A stretch of 64,000 bases of DNA. Source: Periplaneta americana (Eukaryota > Arthropoda > Insecta > Blattodea > Blattidae). The notes beneath the pieces are model-generated. The model was not told where the DNA came from. It did not search any database and saw only the letters and a list, made by a program, of their open reading frames with translations. Location of the stretch: the NCBI RefSeq assembly GCF_040183065.1, contig NC_091131.1, positions 8,380,001-8,444,000 on the forward strand, read 5' to 3'. A program made the position numbers and the translations under genes. This document shows, in pieces, positions 21,241 to 33,989 of this stretch; the stretch's first letter is position 1, and each line of letters begins with the position of its first letter.

Positions 21241-22300
21241 GTAGTATTTATTTATTTAACCTGGTAGAGATAAGGCCGTCAGGCCTTCTCTGCCCCTCTA
21301 CCAGGAGATTCCAACTACAATATGAACAATAACATTACAATTAGTATTAAATTTACAATTACAATTACAAACAACGTTACAATTAGTATTAAATTTACAA
21401 TTACAATAAAATTAAAGTACGAAAAATTACCTGAATAATTAAAGCTAGATAATTTATCATAGAGAAACAAAGAATATTTTATATTTACTGAATTACAAAT
21501 TAAATCTAGAATAACAAAATTATATATAGTGATGAAATTACTGAATATTGAAATATTTTGTGATAGATTAAAGAAACTATTTACAAGAAATCAATTACTG
21601 ACCAAGTGCCTAGTAAGTTTTCGTTTGAATTCAATTTTATTTGGACAGTCCCTGATGCTAGCAGGTAGCGAGTTCCAGAGTCTTGGCAGGGCTATTGTGA
21701 AAGAAGATTGAGTATGAGGATGTGCGATGGGATGGTATTGTTAGTATTGTTTCATGACGAGAGCGTGTGTTCAGATTGTGGTGGGAAGAAAGGTAAGTGA
21801 AGCGAGACGACAGGTACGAAGGAATAGAAGAGTTCAAGATTTCGAAGAGAAAGAGAAGTGAATGTAAATTTCTTTTCTTATCTAGTTTAAGCCAACCTAT
21901 TGCTACCAGGGATGGGGTAATATGATCATATTTAGGAACATTGCTTACAAAACGTACACACAAATTATGAGCACGTTGAAGTTTCATTTTGTTGTCGCTG
22001 GAGAGGTCAGTCAGTAAAATGTCCGCATAGTCGAAATAGGGAAATACAAGTGTCTGCACAAGGGACTTTTTTAAGCAAGAGGGAAGATGAACATTTACCC
22101 TTTTTAGCACATGGATAATAGAATATACTTTTCTGCAGGTTTCTGTGATTTGCATGTCCCAGTTGAGATTATTATCCATGTGAATGCCAAGATTTTTTAC
22201 TGAAGAACTGAAAGGGATATGCACTGTACTTACTTTAACAGGGGAAATGTCGAGGTGTTTTACAGCGTCGGTTTGCCGTTTGTGTCCTAATATAATTGCT
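21241..22300 (-). mobile_element. CR1/jockey-like LINE, 5'-truncated
   Basis: The minus-strand RT C-terminal ORF starts near 22296 (AIILGHKRQTDAVKHL...) and continues through NLGIHMDNNLNWDMQI, FPYFDYADILLTDL and WLKLDKKRNLHSLLF. A one-base loss near 21707 shifts the frame, so the IPHRTSSYSSSF-RLWNSLP end seen in the 23-kb copy is lost. The 3' end has the AAGGCCGTCAGGCCTT hairpin at about 21274 and a TTTA tail. Confidence 0.82.
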
Positions 22301-22654
22301 TATCTGACCTTGTCTACACATGTTGTCCTTAGATATGTAATATAAACTATTCTGTACGAGAGAGAAAAAGAGGAAGATTGTTTTAAGTTATGCCCTACAG
22401 TTCAAGCCCTATACAATTCGGTCCGAAACATCGTGGATATGGATGTAACACTGTAAGAAACATGCCCCCGAAAATGCCTTTATTAAATTATCATATTTCA
22501 ATATACTGTACCATGGTCAAGCTATAACGGGAGAGGAGATAAATGATGTTCCCCATAACCCCGTTATAATGGGGATTCTATGGTTTTGCTTTGCCTCCCA
22601 AGGAAACAGTTCTTCCTACGCCTATGGCGAGCTGTAAAATGTGCCTACTAATGA
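22301..22654. other. unassigned, possible pogo-like remnant
   Basis: AACGGGAGAGGAG and CCCCGTTATAATGGGG (22528-22574) recall Tigger/pogo terminal sequence but no paired TIR is evident. Confidence 0.25.
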
Positions 22655-22800
22655 TATTGTTTAGTCATCTGCCCGAAGACAGGTCTGGACCCATAAGTGA
22701 CAACAACAAGGCATCACTCATGAGACAACTAGGCCAGGAGATAATGGGATCGGTGGCCAGCAAGTTTCTTTCCCCCTTCATTGCATACACCCATGACTAG
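22655..22800 (+). repeat. SINE-like repeat fragment
   Basis: GTCATCTGCCCGAAGACAGG and GGTGGCCAGCAAGTTTCTTT with CCTTCATTGCATACACC resemble an insect SINE body I have seen elsewhere. Head and tail are not identifiable here. Confidence 0.35.
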
Positions 22801-23025
22801 TAACATATTACACTAATCAGATTTCATAATATGTATACAAACAATTGCTGTACGTCTGACACATATCGTCAAGTGAGATGTATTGCTTGATAATGCGTTA
22901 GAATTTCTAATTGACGTGTTCATATCATCTCCAGGTGAAGTATATGACATTGTCATATCTGGAGTTGATTGATAACAAAAGAAGTCAGTAATTTTAATTT
23001 TTACACGATTGTGTTTTTTGTTGTA

Positions 23026-24954
23026 CACGGACATCATTTTATTTTTACTAACATTTTTAATATTAACTTGCCTATACCTCTGGATCAACGCCGTTTGCTA
23101 CCCCCTTCCACGACTGGAGTTCGATGTTACTGGCGTAATATACAAACAAATCACTTTACTAGGTATAGGAGGGAAGAAAAGTAGTTCATCAATTTACGTA
23201 AACTAGGAAATATCGCGCTTTTGGGTTTGATTATTTTCATTAGGTTTTTGTTTAATCAAAATACAGTACAGTATTAACAATGAGTGTGTTTACTCACGAT
23301 CTGGGCTGTCCATACGGACGTATTCATTATGCAGTGCTGGAGAGGTCAGTCAGTAAAATGTCCCTATTTTGACTATGCGGACATTTTACTGACTGACCTC
23401 TCCAGCGACAACAAAATGAAACTTCAACGTGCTCATAATTTGTGTGTACGTTTTGTAAGCATGTTCGTAAATATGATCATATTACCCCATCCCTGGAAGC
23501 AATAGGTTGGCTTAAACTAGATAAGAAAAGAAATTTACATTCACTTCTCTTTCTCTTCGAAATCTTGAACTCTTCTATTCCTTCGTACCTGTCGTCTCGC
23601 TTCACTTACCTTTCTTCCCACCACAATCTGAACACACGCTCTCGCCATGAAACAATACTAACAATACCATCCCATCGCACCTCCTCATACTCATCTTCTT
23701 TCACAATAGCCCTGCCAAGACTCTGGAATTCGCTACCTGCTAGCATCAGGGACTGTCGAAATAAAATTGAATTCAAACGAAAACTTACTAGGCACTTGGT
23801 CAGTAATTGATTACTTGTAAATATTTTCTTTAATCTATCACAAAATATTTCAATATTCAGTAATTTCATCACTATACAATTTTGTTATTCTAGATTTAAT
23901 TTGTAATTCAGTAAATATAAAATATTCTTTGTTTCTCTATGATAAATTATCTAGCTTTAATTATTCAGGTAATCTTTTCGTACTTTGATTTTATTGTAAT
24001 TGTAAATTTAATACTAACTGTAATATTATTTGTAATTGTAATTGTAAATTTAATACTAATTGTAATTTTATTGTTGATATTGTTGTTGGAATCTCCTGGT
24101 AGAGGGGCAGAGAAGGCCTGACGGCCTTATCTCTACCAGGTTAAATAAATAAATACTACTAAATACTACTATTATACTGTCTACAGCACATTAGCGTACA
24201 ATATAGACAATGAAGTTAAATTGAAAAATAATCATAATATGGATATTTAAACACATTTTTGAAAATGATGGTCGTTCATTTCAATATAGGCTTCAGTTAT
24301 AATGTGCATATTATCGCACTACAGACTATTGTACCTAATCCCAATTAGCAGTTTCGTCCTTCGTACTAGAAACTGATGTTGAAATAATTCTGTACCTACT
24401 CTATAAAAAGAGTACCTTACGTACTGTTAATTCAATCTTCACTTCTGCCCGATCCGAAAAATAAAATTACTCAGACATACTATCTACTGTCCGTCCAAGT
24501 GGTTATGTCGTAGGGTCGTAGAAATGGAGGAAATCACGTGACAGTTAATTACTTAACAAGACCCTTTTATTTAAGTTATTTTAAACAGTTGTATAATATT
24601 ACTTAGACGTCCAATTCCTAACAGAAATTAATGTTCTCAGAAAAGAGCTAAGTCAGCCCAACCACTAGCTGGCGAATAAAAGCTGGTGGGGGAAACCGGG
24701 ATACGACGTAGGCAAACGGACGACAGTACCTGTGCGAAAATGATTCAATATTGCAAGCTCTTTCGTCTCCGGAAAACGCGAACATATTTTTGGAACGTAC
24801 TGTTGACTATGACTGTAAGGCTACTATGACTGTATATGCGGTCTTGGATCTGTGTGGAGGACGGTTGAACATCATTAGTAGAAGGGGTGGGAGTGAAGTA
24901 AATTCAAAAACTCAGGTACAATAAAAATTGAAGTAAAATAAAATGATGTACCTA
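23026..24954 (+). mobile_element. non-coding TA-flanked DNA transposon, copy B
   Basis: Ends CACGGACATCATTTTATTTT and AAAATAAAATGATGTACCTA are inverted, with TA at 23024-23025 and 24955-24956. The body aligns with copy A (10091-11428) except for a LINE insertion at 23336-24167. Confidence 0.85.
23336..24167 (+). mobile_element. CR1/jockey-like LINE with 5' inversion, nested in copy B
   Basis: Forward RT C-terminus from YFDYADILLTDLSSDNK (about 23366) through WLKLDKKRNLHSLLF, IPSHRTSSYSSSF and RLWNSLPASIRDC to RHLVSN at about 23810. The 3' UTR ends in the GAAGGCCTGACGGCCTTA hairpin (24112-24129) and a TAAA tail. The first 28 bp (23336-23363) are an inverted copy of 23379-23406. A frameshift near 23455 breaks the frame. 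Confidence 0.85.
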
Positions 24955-24956
24955 TA

Positions 24957-25283
24957 TTTACAACTATTTTTGTTAGGCCTTGAAAGTTAAAATTTCCACA
25001 CAGAAACTTGTTGCTAGGGAAACCATGCTTCATAACATAAAACTGTAATGAAATAGACCCATTATAATGTACTTATTGTTATTAGTAGGGAACGGAATTT
25101 GGAGCAGTAAAGGCTAGTATTGGCATCTACACAGCCATTTGTTTACAACCCTTTATACCAAGTCCTCCCCTCCATGACATACTCGCAGATCTCTGCACGT
25201 GAACAACAGGTGAACGGGACAGTTGTCGCATAAGAACGTCAACATGCAGGTTTGCAGTTCAGAGCAGTGAAGTGCAGGTACAA
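24957..25283. other. unassigned
   Basis: No gene seen. Possibly the 5' part of the hAT remnant that follows. Confidence 0.3.
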
Positions 25284-25935
25284 TGCCGAAAGAGAAACCA
25301 ACTAACAATACAAAATTGAAAAAGCTTCAGATCGAGTATCAAAATTCAGGAAACAATTCCCTAAATTGTCACTTCTCCCATGTCCAGTTCTTAAGAGATG
25401 GGGGTCTTGGTTAGAAGCTTGCAATTATTACGCACATCACCTCCAATCTGTGAAGAAAGTGGTCCAGTCTTTCGATCCCGATGATGCGGCTGCGATTCAA
25501 ATACGCCAGGAACTGCTAAATGATAGAACAATCTAAAAAGAAGTCACGGATATTAAGTCAAATTTTTTATATTTACCGGATGCCATTATTCGATTAGTAC
25601 AGTCAGGAGTAGAACTAGTTGAGCAATTAAATATTATGGGGACTATTGTAAATAAACTGAGTGCAGTAGAAGGTCAAGTAGGAAAACGTGTTGGTGAAAA
25701 AATGAACAGAGTTTTGATTAAAAATGATGGGTACAGTATTCTTAGTCGGATTTCAGATGTGAATTTAATTGACGTATCTTATTTCAAGTACTTATTGCCC
25801 AATTGTCTCTGCAGATGTAGAGCGGAGTTTTTCCATGTTAAAAAATTTCCTTCCTTGCAACAGAGCAAAGTTGTATTTTGAAAACTTTAAAATGATATTT
25901 ACAGTTTATTATAACAAGGCACAGCAGAAATAATT
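25284..25935 (+). pseudogene. hAT-family transposase relic (CGGBP1-like group)
   Basis: ATG at 25284 gives MPKEKPTNNTKLKKLQ. After a large internal deletion the sequence resumes near 25395 with RWGSWLEACNYYAHHL, VVQSFDPDDAAAIQIRQELL, then DAIIRLVQSGVELVEQL and VGKRVGEKMNRVL. Near 25806 another frame gives VSADVERSFSMLKNFL, the hAT C-terminal dimerisation block. A stop near 25536 and frameshifts near 25390 and 25810 confirm decay. The CGGBP1-like grouping is from recall. Confidence 0.65.
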
Positions 25936-27254
25936 GTTTCATCAACAAAACATAGCATTAAATGAAAAGACCATTTCGTTTGGTTCTTCATATTCAGAAG
26001 CGAGTACCATACAGAAGAAAATTGTCTATCAGCCATCAATATTTCCACGCGAGGATGCAGAGGTTGATATTTAATTATGTATATTTGTAATGTTGTTTAT
26101 TGGTGTCCTGTGCGTTGCCAAGAAAAACACATGTAGTTCAAAGTGAAATGCAGATTATCTATGTAGATCACTACATGTCATTAAACTATAACAATTGTTT
26201 ATTCTGAAATACGTTTACAGCACGTTGCGTGTAAGTTTGTATGAAGTGGACTGTACTCGTCCACGCAGCTCGCTTGACAGTCACTGAGCTACGAATATCT
26301 ATACTACGTTTCACCATTCTTTATAATACTCCAAATCCCTTTCCCTGGTTATTAGTTACCATTACAGTGCTATTTTCCGAAGACTTTGGAATAATATCGC
26401 TCTAAATTTTGAATGCAAAATATATTGTATTTGCAATTTTAAAAATATGATCGTGGAAAAAATGTGGTACAATACACGTTTGTGTCTTTCAAACTTCTCC
26501 TTGATTTTGTAAGAGGCACTTCTCAACCTTGTATCGTAATACACTTTTAAATTAAAACTCATCTTATACCTTAAACTTTACTCAATGTGGATGGTGGTAG
26601 AACTCAATGTATTGATGTTGATATAAAAATAAATGTAGGCCTAACTAGGGATAATCTTTAGAACGAAAATGTGACAACACCGCTTGACGATGCAAATACT
26701 GATGAGTGCAAAAAAAAAAATAGGCGTATCGAATAAAAAGCCTACTCTGAGGAATTAATTGAACGATTTTACTATACCAGTTGAAGGACGTCCAGATGGT
26801 GAGACCCGTCAGATTTTTGTGTTTCTCTGTAATATGTTGTAACCGCTAGGAACTGTCGAAGGCATCACTGTGGTATATCCAGGATTGAAAATCCACTCCA
26901 CTCACAGAGATCTGACTTCACTCACACCTTCTCTCGGCGGTGTTATATAAGTAATGAATCATTTATGGCGCAATAGAGAAAAACTTGCATCCAAGTCGTC
27001 CTGCTCCGTGCATACACGCAAACACACAAACTCCGGGAATAAACAACTGTAAGACGAGTTTTCCAGACACAAATTTTTCAGGTTGTTCCGCTGTAACGTC
27101 CTGTAGGAAATATTTTTAAATACTTTCATCCCCACAACTTGTGAGGATTCACACACGTGTTAAGCAGCATGGTATGAAAATAATGTTTGTAACTTTGTCT
27201 GCGTACTCTACGTACTTTATATTTAAAATATATATCCTATATTATTATATATTA
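25936..27254. other. unassigned, 1.3 kb
   Basis: No supported gene, RNA or terminal repeat. Frames at 26362-26562 and 26959-27156 show no motif. Confidence 0.4.
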
Positions 27255-27813
27255 TTTATCACGTAACACCATCCCTCGAAATGTTGTCCTGGCTCCGTCT
27301 AGAAGATCTTAGGAAAATCCACTGTCTTTCCCTTCTTTTTCACATATTGCATTTCTCCACTCCTGTCTATCTTGCGTCTCGTTTTCAAAATTTATCCAGC
27401 CATCATAACGTAGACACACGATCACAACACTCCTCAATATTATCCATTCCCTCCCACCGAACATCCTCATATTCATCTTCTTTCACTGTGGCTGTTCCTC
27501 GGCTTTGGAATTCCCTACCGAGTAATGTCAGGGACTGTCAGACATCAAACCAATTTAAGAATAGGCTAACGAAATATTTTTCTAACAATTCTTGTTAACA
27601 ATAATAGCTGTTTCAGGTTTCTCAATGTTTAATGGTTATATATATATATATATATATATCATAGAATAAATATTTAAATTATCTCATTATTTACTTTCAT
27701 GTTGTTTTATGGTCTAGATATTAATGTAATAACTATGTAAGCAATTGTATTCAATTAGAATTAGAGTCTGGCTGGGCGGAAGAGAAGGCCTACTGACCTT
27801 AGCTCTGCCATAC

Positions 27814-27860
<47 letters not shown>
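27255..27860 (+). mobile_element. CR1/jockey-like LINE 3' part, second subfamily
   Basis: The open frame 27281-27598 encodes WLRLEDLRKIHCLSLLFHIL, SHRTSSYSSSF and RLWNSLPSNVRDC, homologous to but diverged from the 21- and 23-kb copies. The 3' UTR contains (TA)n, the AGAGAAGGCCTACTGACCTT hairpin variant at about 27781 and an (AAAT)n tail. Confidence 0.8.
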
Positions 27861-27861
<1 letters not shown>

Positions 27862-27883
27862 AATAATTATTATATATATATTA

Positions 27884-28105
27884 TTTAATGTACCGAAGTA
27901 CATATGTTTCCATGCAGATATTCTGCGTCATCGTACGATGAAAGAGTAGTGGCTTAGTGGATAAAGCATCAGCACGTAGAGCTGAAAACCCAGGTTCAGA
28001 TCCCGGTGCCGGAGAGAATTTTTTTCCATTCCATTACTCTTTCATCGTATGACGTAGAATATCTGCATGGAAACATATGTACTTCGGTACATTAAATAAT
28101 AGCCT
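27884..28105 (+). mobile_element. deletion derivative of the tRNA-bearing element with paired arms
   Basis: Arms TGTACCGAAGTACATATG...GATGAAAGAGTA (27888-27948) and TACTCTTTCATCGTATGACG...CATATGTACTTCGGTACA (28037-28100) are inverted. They enclose one tRNA-like module lacking its first 6 nt (27949-28013), followed by seven T residues. Confidence 0.7.
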
Positions 28106-28432
28106 ATATATGATACGCGTAAATCACTTTGTAATGTAAGACGGCGCTTATTCCGTCGGATCCCGGCCAACCAGTCACTCATAATGAATGCACCTCTGCA
28201 CATGTGTGGACATTATCCTACGTTCATAGACATCTATGACTTAATGCAGAGGGGAGGCCACTAGAGGGAACCCAAGATGTGGAACTTCAACTGAGACGAT
28301 TCGATCCGACACCGGGATGGGAATCCGGTGTGGCTTAGTGGATAAAGCATCAGAACGTAGAGCTGAAAACACGGGTTCAAATCCCGGTGGCGGAGAGAAT
28401 TTTTCTCCGTTCCACTACTCTGTCATTATATT
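28106..28432 (+). mobile_element. second tRNA-bearing unit, contiguous
   Basis: The central module (GTAAATCACTTTGTAATG to GAGACGATTCGATCC) leads to a tRNA-like module at 28324-28394 and a shortened arm GAGAGAATTTTTCTCCGTTC. The acceptor and T-arm carry mismatches, so this module is more decayed than those at 20 and 59 kb. Confidence 0.7.
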
Positions 28433-29166
28433 TAAAAGCTTTTCCCCTTGTCAGGGGAATACACTCACATCGCGGCCAGGGGTTGCCTTTTATTACCCGA
28501 CACCAGAATTTTCTGTCACTCAGTCGGCCCTCATCAAGATTCCGCTCTTGCAATTCCTCCTCTCTAGATGATGCATGTTCTTCGCCTTTTCCTGCGTCCT
28601 TGCAGTGACTGTCACATCAGATTTGGCCATCTCTCTTCTGGCATCCTTTCAATGTAACAGTAACATTGCAAAGTTCTACCTTCCAATCTTACAGCTACCA
28701 CCGATTCCTTTTGGTTATTGTTTTCTCGTATTGCTAGTTATTATGTCATTTCGAATTGTTCTAACCTAGAAATTCGGCAACTCCGCAAACTATTCATTTC
28801 CTCCGAATATTTTGTTTTTATTATTTTTTGTTTTTCTTTCTCAGACAGTGACCATCGTCCCCTGCGTACGTTAAAATACTTCCAACGATGAACTTCAAAA
28901 TCATATTATATATATTGTATTTCCCGACTCCAAAGGACACTAATGTCTGCCGTACTCTAAGAACCCATATACGCTGTAGCCATTAGCAACTACTCCACAG
29001 TTTATCTTATCGCTGCGGATAAATCTGCAATGCTCAAGTTTCAATCCGTTGAATTTTCATCAAATTTTATCTCCATCCTGTTCTCATTTGAGTCGCCTAT
29101 AAGTGGCGTACAAATGAAAAAAAAAAAAAAGTCAGTGTTGATGTACTGCTTTTAGGATTGAAACTA
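28433..29166. other. unassigned
   Basis: No supported feature. Confidence 0.4.
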
Positions 29167-29873
29167 CAGTTGTGTATGTATGTATGTATGTATATACAGT
29201 ATGTATGTATATATATGTATATACAGTATGTATATATGTATATACAGTATGTATGTATATATATGTATGTATGTATGTATATACAGTATGTATGTATATA
29301 TGTATATACAGTATGTATGTATGTATGTATGTATATACAGTATGTATGTATGTATATATGTATATACAGTATGTATGTATATATGTATATACAGTATGTA
29401 TGTATGTATATATGTATATACAGTATGAATATATGTATATACAGTATGTATGTATATATGTATATACAGTATGTATGTATGTATATATGTATGTATGTAT
29501 GTATATACAGTATGTATGTATGTATATATGTATATACAGTATGTATGTATATATGTATATACAGTATGTATGTATATATGTATATACAGTATGTATGTAT
29601 GTATATATATGTATATACAGTATGTATATATGTATATACAGTATGTATGTATGTATATATATGTATGTATGTATATACAGTATGTATGTATATATGTATA
29701 TACAGTATGTATGTATGTATATATGTATATACAGTATGTATGTATGTATATATGTATATACAGTATGTATGTATGTATATATGTATATACAGTATGTATG
29801 TATATATGTATATACAGTATGTATGTATGTATGTATGTATGTATGTATGTATGTACGTACGTACGTACGTACG
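29167..29873. repeat. (TATG/TATA) minisatellite with TATATACAGTATG core
   Basis: About 700 bp of TATGTATGTATATATGTATA and ACAGTATG higher-order units, ending in GTAC/GTAT. Open on both strands in several frames, all artefactual. Confidence 0.95.
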
Positions 29874-30875
29874 CATGTGCTGAATGTGTATTGAATTACA
29901 TTTTATTGTACTGCATACGCAATGTTCTTCTAAAGGAAGTTCCCCGTTTGAAATGACCGCAACTGTGGCAAATTTTTAGATTCTGCATTAAAAAAAAAAC
30001 ATCAAGGAAATGGGAGTTTATTACAACAAGAAGAAAGAAGAAAAGTTAAATATTATGACCACCAGTTTCTAGAAGTTGTTCACCAACCTACAAAAAATAA
30101 TTTTACAAATCCGGGTCCATTTCTCAATCCATGTAACGTTCGAAATCTTCTCAAAGCATTGGGATATTGTCTACTGCATTCCTAATAGCACTGAACGAGG
30201 CCAATAGGAACTCGTGAAGACTAAACCGCTGTAAATCTATTGCTGTCTGTATTCTTAACCACAATGTTTTTTGTTTGTACAAGCGTGACGCAGTTACCAT
30301 AGCAACGAAATGCATAGGCCTATCGGGAGAAAAAAACCCAATCCCTCTAAAGCATAATGATGTCTATTATGGAATCAAACTGTTAATATGTACAGAAAAT
30401 ATAGCCATTTCTACGGAAACTTACTTTAGAATAACCTTATATTTTATAAATTAAAGAAAAGTGTCATGTTACAGGATCCAACTTATGAAGCCACATGAAG
30501 ATTTCACAGTCTTTCTTTGTCTTTGAACCCTAATCTTTGAATTGTGAGTCACACAGTCCTTATCTGCACATATCGCTCACGCACGTATGGATATCTGTTC
30601 CAGGTACACAACAGCTGATCCCATCTCACTACGCAATTAACTGCCAGTCCTACTTCGACAGTCCTCCGAGAGACAGGCTCGCTGTGCAATTAATTAATCA
30701 CGAACTATGCACACGACGATGCTCTTTACGTAACTGCATCCTGAAGACAAGCAGCAGGTAGGTCAGCTTGCGTATTCTGGACACGCACCCTAGGTAAATC
30801 CATCTGCATCGCGCTCTGTGGCATCACAATCTGGTTTCTGAATTTCTAAGTAGCGTACATATTATGATTACTTTG
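29874..30875. other. unassigned, 1 kb
   Basis: No gene or element supported. Confidence 0.4.
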
Positions 30876-31136
30876 TTATATGAAGAGTCCACTGCAAGAA
30901 TGATGGATGTCACTTTCTTGTCGAAAATGAACCAAGACTGTCAATGCATAGCTTAAGACATATAGAACGTACATACAGAGTTATATGACATTAACACTGA
31001 TAGTCATTGTCCAGTAATGATCGGAAAATCACAGTTAAGCTTTGAGCGCTAAGCATTTCAAACTTTCAATTGCTTCTCCTACAAAATGTATTCCAAATGA
31101 CATCCATCATTCTTGCAGTGGACTCTTCATATGTGT
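30876..31136. mobile_element. MITE with about 36-bp TIRs
   Basis: GAAGAGTCCACTGCAAGAAT at 30880 and ATTCTTGCAGTGGACTCTTC ending at about 31130 are inverted and extend to GATGGATGTCA / TGACATCCATC. About 260 bp, non-coding. Superfamily unknown. Confidence 0.75.
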
Positions 31137-31175
31137 ATCAATATTTCATTGTTACTGGGTAATTTTAGTAACGCT

Positions 31176-31176
<1 letters not shown>

Positions 31177-31214
<38 letters not shown>
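31177..31214. repeat. (ATC)n microsatellite
   Basis: About 12 ATC units. Confidence 0.95.
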
Positions 31215-31216
<2 letters not shown>

Positions 31217-31404
31217 TCCCTTTTTTGTTCACGGTGTCAGGACTTGATTCTGTTCGGTTACATACAATATTGCTTTATTCATTTTTTAAATAAGTTAAAA
31301 TGTTTATTAAAGATAGTTATGCAATATGTTACAAAATATAAATATAAAATTACTACTTGACAAAATAAATAGAATTATATATAATCGTAAAATAAGATAT
31401 TATA

Positions 31405-31590
31405 CTCCGTGCAGCCTCCTATAAAATTGAGTACCGGGTCTTTCCCGGGGGTAAAAGGCGGCCAGAGCGTGGTGCCGACCACACCACCTCATTCTAGTGC
31501 CGAGGTCATGGAAAGCATGGGGCTCTACCTCCATGCCCCCCAAGTGCCTTCATGGCATGTTACGGGGATACCTTTACCTATTTTTTTTTC
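31405..31590 (+). mobile_element. SINE-like repeat
   Basis: GTACCGGGTCTTTCCCGGGG, GGTGCCGACCACACCACC and GGCATGTTACGGGGATACCT match a GC-rich insect SINE body I recall. Ends in T/A-rich sequence. Confidence 0.5.
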
Positions 31591-31989
31591 TTTTACAATG
31601 AAAAAAAAAATTCTCTGTATATAAAAAAAACTATTCCCTGAAATTAAAAATATGAGTTTAACAATAAATTTTACAATTTGAACAATACAGTATATAATAC
31701 AAATACAAATATTTACATACGGATATATTGAATAACTGTGATTTTCTTAAATTCCTTCAGTTCAATGTAAAAAGAACAGAATTACGTCATAGGCAACCTT
31801 TTATTATTCCTATTCCTAGAACTGTTTTTTCAAGAACTCTCCATTGTTTGTTATGTGTAATACTTACAACTCTCTGTCTTTAAACTGTGATTCTCAATTG
31901 AATTTTAGTATAACAATTGAAAAATTTCATACAACTTTTAAACAGAATTGTATATCCTTAGATATTTAAATTATGAAGAAGTGTATTAT
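31591..31989. other. unassigned AT-rich
   Basis: Poly-A/T runs near 31602 and 31624. Nothing else supported. Confidence 0.35.
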
Positions 31990-32231
31990 AATGTTTTCAC
32001 TCTAGTTTTTAAATAATTTTGCATCATTATATTGACATTTGGCGCTATATTAACTGCAATACTATATTCTACCATCTATTACCATTATGTATTTTCTTTC
32101 TTTCGTTTGTGTTGTCTGTTTTGTTGTTTTTTCTCTCATTATGTATTTTGTGTATACATCTATGTAAGCCACCTGTAATTGGAAGCCTGCTTCTGTTGGT
32201 GGTGGGTTTAAAATAAAATAAAATAAAATAC
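31990..32231 (+). mobile_element. probable LINE 3' end with (AAAAT)n tail
   Basis: GGAAGCCTGCTTCTGTTGGT followed by (AAAAT)n at 32208-32231 looks like a retroposon 3' end. No coding part is attached. Confidence 0.4.
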
Positions 32232-32240
32232 TAAAAAATG

Positions 32241-32692
32241 TTACAAGAGAAAGAGTTCATCCAAAGGACTGGACTCGGGAAGAGTACCCAAAACGCTCAT
32301 TGCATTTCCGCGTTGAATTGCAATACTTAAACGTTGACATAAATAAATAGTGCAACGACGACCACCAGTGATGGAGATCAAAATTTGGCCGATTTGAGAT
32401 ACCAAAACTTTAGCGTCATGACTCAAAGGACCGAAGGTCTCCACAGCAAAGGGGACAAAGATGTAATTGTTTAATAGATGAGCATATTTACTGACTTTAT
32501 TTGTCACGGCTAATACAGCAGCAGATGCTGCGCTTCTGGAGATATTCGGCAAGTGAGATTTAGATCCAATATCTTGTTCTCGTATGTTTTCATATTTGTG
32601 TCTTTATCAATTAAAGTATTAGGAGAAATTATTGTAATACTGCAATAATTGGATGCGATATTTTCAAAAAATTCTATGTTCTCAGCATGCAT
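32241..32692 (-). pseudogene. retroelement-associated C-terminal domain relic
   Basis: The minus-strand frame 32552-32241 encodes YIFVPFAVETFGPLSHDAK, then VSQIGQILISITGGRR and LCQRLSIAIQRGNAMSVLGT. This block recurs at the end of invertebrate retroelement polyproteins in my recollection. A frameshift near 32545 joins an upstream part (KILDLNLTC...) reaching 32692. The family is not assigned. Confidence 0.45.
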
Positions 32693-32907
32693 GATACATA
32701 AACGTTTACTTTTTCCGTTATTTCGGTCATGAAAAATTGTAAATTTTAAATTTATATTCTCTTATTGTGTAGTAGACATAAAAAAATTGTATTATATATA
32801 TTTCTTAATTTAAATTCAGGAATCCGCCCCTGAGCACGAGTTCTACTCTTTCAGGAGTGAACTAAAATGTTATCTGTTTATATTATATTTTATGTTACAA
32901 AGCAAAA

Positions 32908-33885
32908 TCTATACTAATAATAAATCTGTAGCCGAAATTTTTCTGGTAATTTTCGATTTTCCAAAAATAATTGGTCCTAACATATATAATTAACCACCCT
33001 GAAACCGAAAATCGCTTTTTTGAAATTTTTGTTTGTATGTCTGTCTGTCTGTATGTTTGTTACCTTTTCACGCGATAATGGCTGAACGGATTTCGATGAA
33101 AATTGGAATATAAATTAAGTTCGTCGTAACTTAGATTATAGGCTATATGGCATTCAAAATACATTATTTAAAAGTGGGTTTATAAGGGGGCCAGAATTAA
33201 ATAAATCGAAATATCTCGCTTATTATTGATTTTTATGAAAAATGTTACATAATAAAAATTGCTTTAAAAATCATTTCCGATAAATTTTATTCCTTGAACA
33301 ATTTTGATAGGACTGATATTTAATGAGATAAATGAGTTTTAAAATTAAAATAACTGCCATCTAAGGCCGTGTAATGAATTAAAAAACAAATGACTTCGTC
33401 TATAAGGGGCCTTGGACAGCAACAATCGAAAGCTATGAAAGATAGCTTACAGATAATGTTTCTGCGTTTCTATGAAGTAATATCAGAAGCTAAATTAACC
33501 GATTTGTATAATTAATTATTAATTCGCCATTGGAAAGTGTAGTTTCTCTAGATGGACATAATGCTATAATGTTATCACAGTAACTTCTGAGTGAATCGAG
33601 GACAGGTAAGATTAAAATAGCTTCTTATGCACAGAAAACTTGATAGGCTATTCTGTATATTCGTTTCCTGTATTTCCTAAACTAATTTTTATGACCAAAT
33701 GAGTGGTCTCTGGATCAAAATGATCGCATTTTAATTTTTTAATTAAATTTAAATTAAGTAACATAATAAACGATTTATCCTTCTATCAAACACGAATGTT
33801 CCCTGGATAAAATGTCCTATTTTAATTATATAATTACTTTATATTTTTTTCTAACGTGTGCAGCGGAGCGCACGGGTACGGTTAG
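32908..33885 (+). mobile_element. non-autonomous Helitron, copy 1
   Basis: The 5' end TCTATACTAATAATAAATCT and 3' end GCGGAGCGCACGGGTACGGT ending TTAGT (variant of CTAGT) fit Helitron termini. Insertion is between A (32907) and T. No Rep/helicase coding. About 978 bp. Confidence 0.82.
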
Positions 33886-33989
33886 TAAATACATAAAATA
33901 AAAATGAATACTAATACCAAAACATAATTCTCCTACCATCAATTAAATTTCTTTCAATTTCTAAATTTGGCGTTACGTTTTTCTTAAAA

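Noticed and set aside
29097..29956. Five frames of up to 259 codons rich in Tyr/Ile/Met/Cys
   Set aside because: Minisatellite translation, open on both strands.
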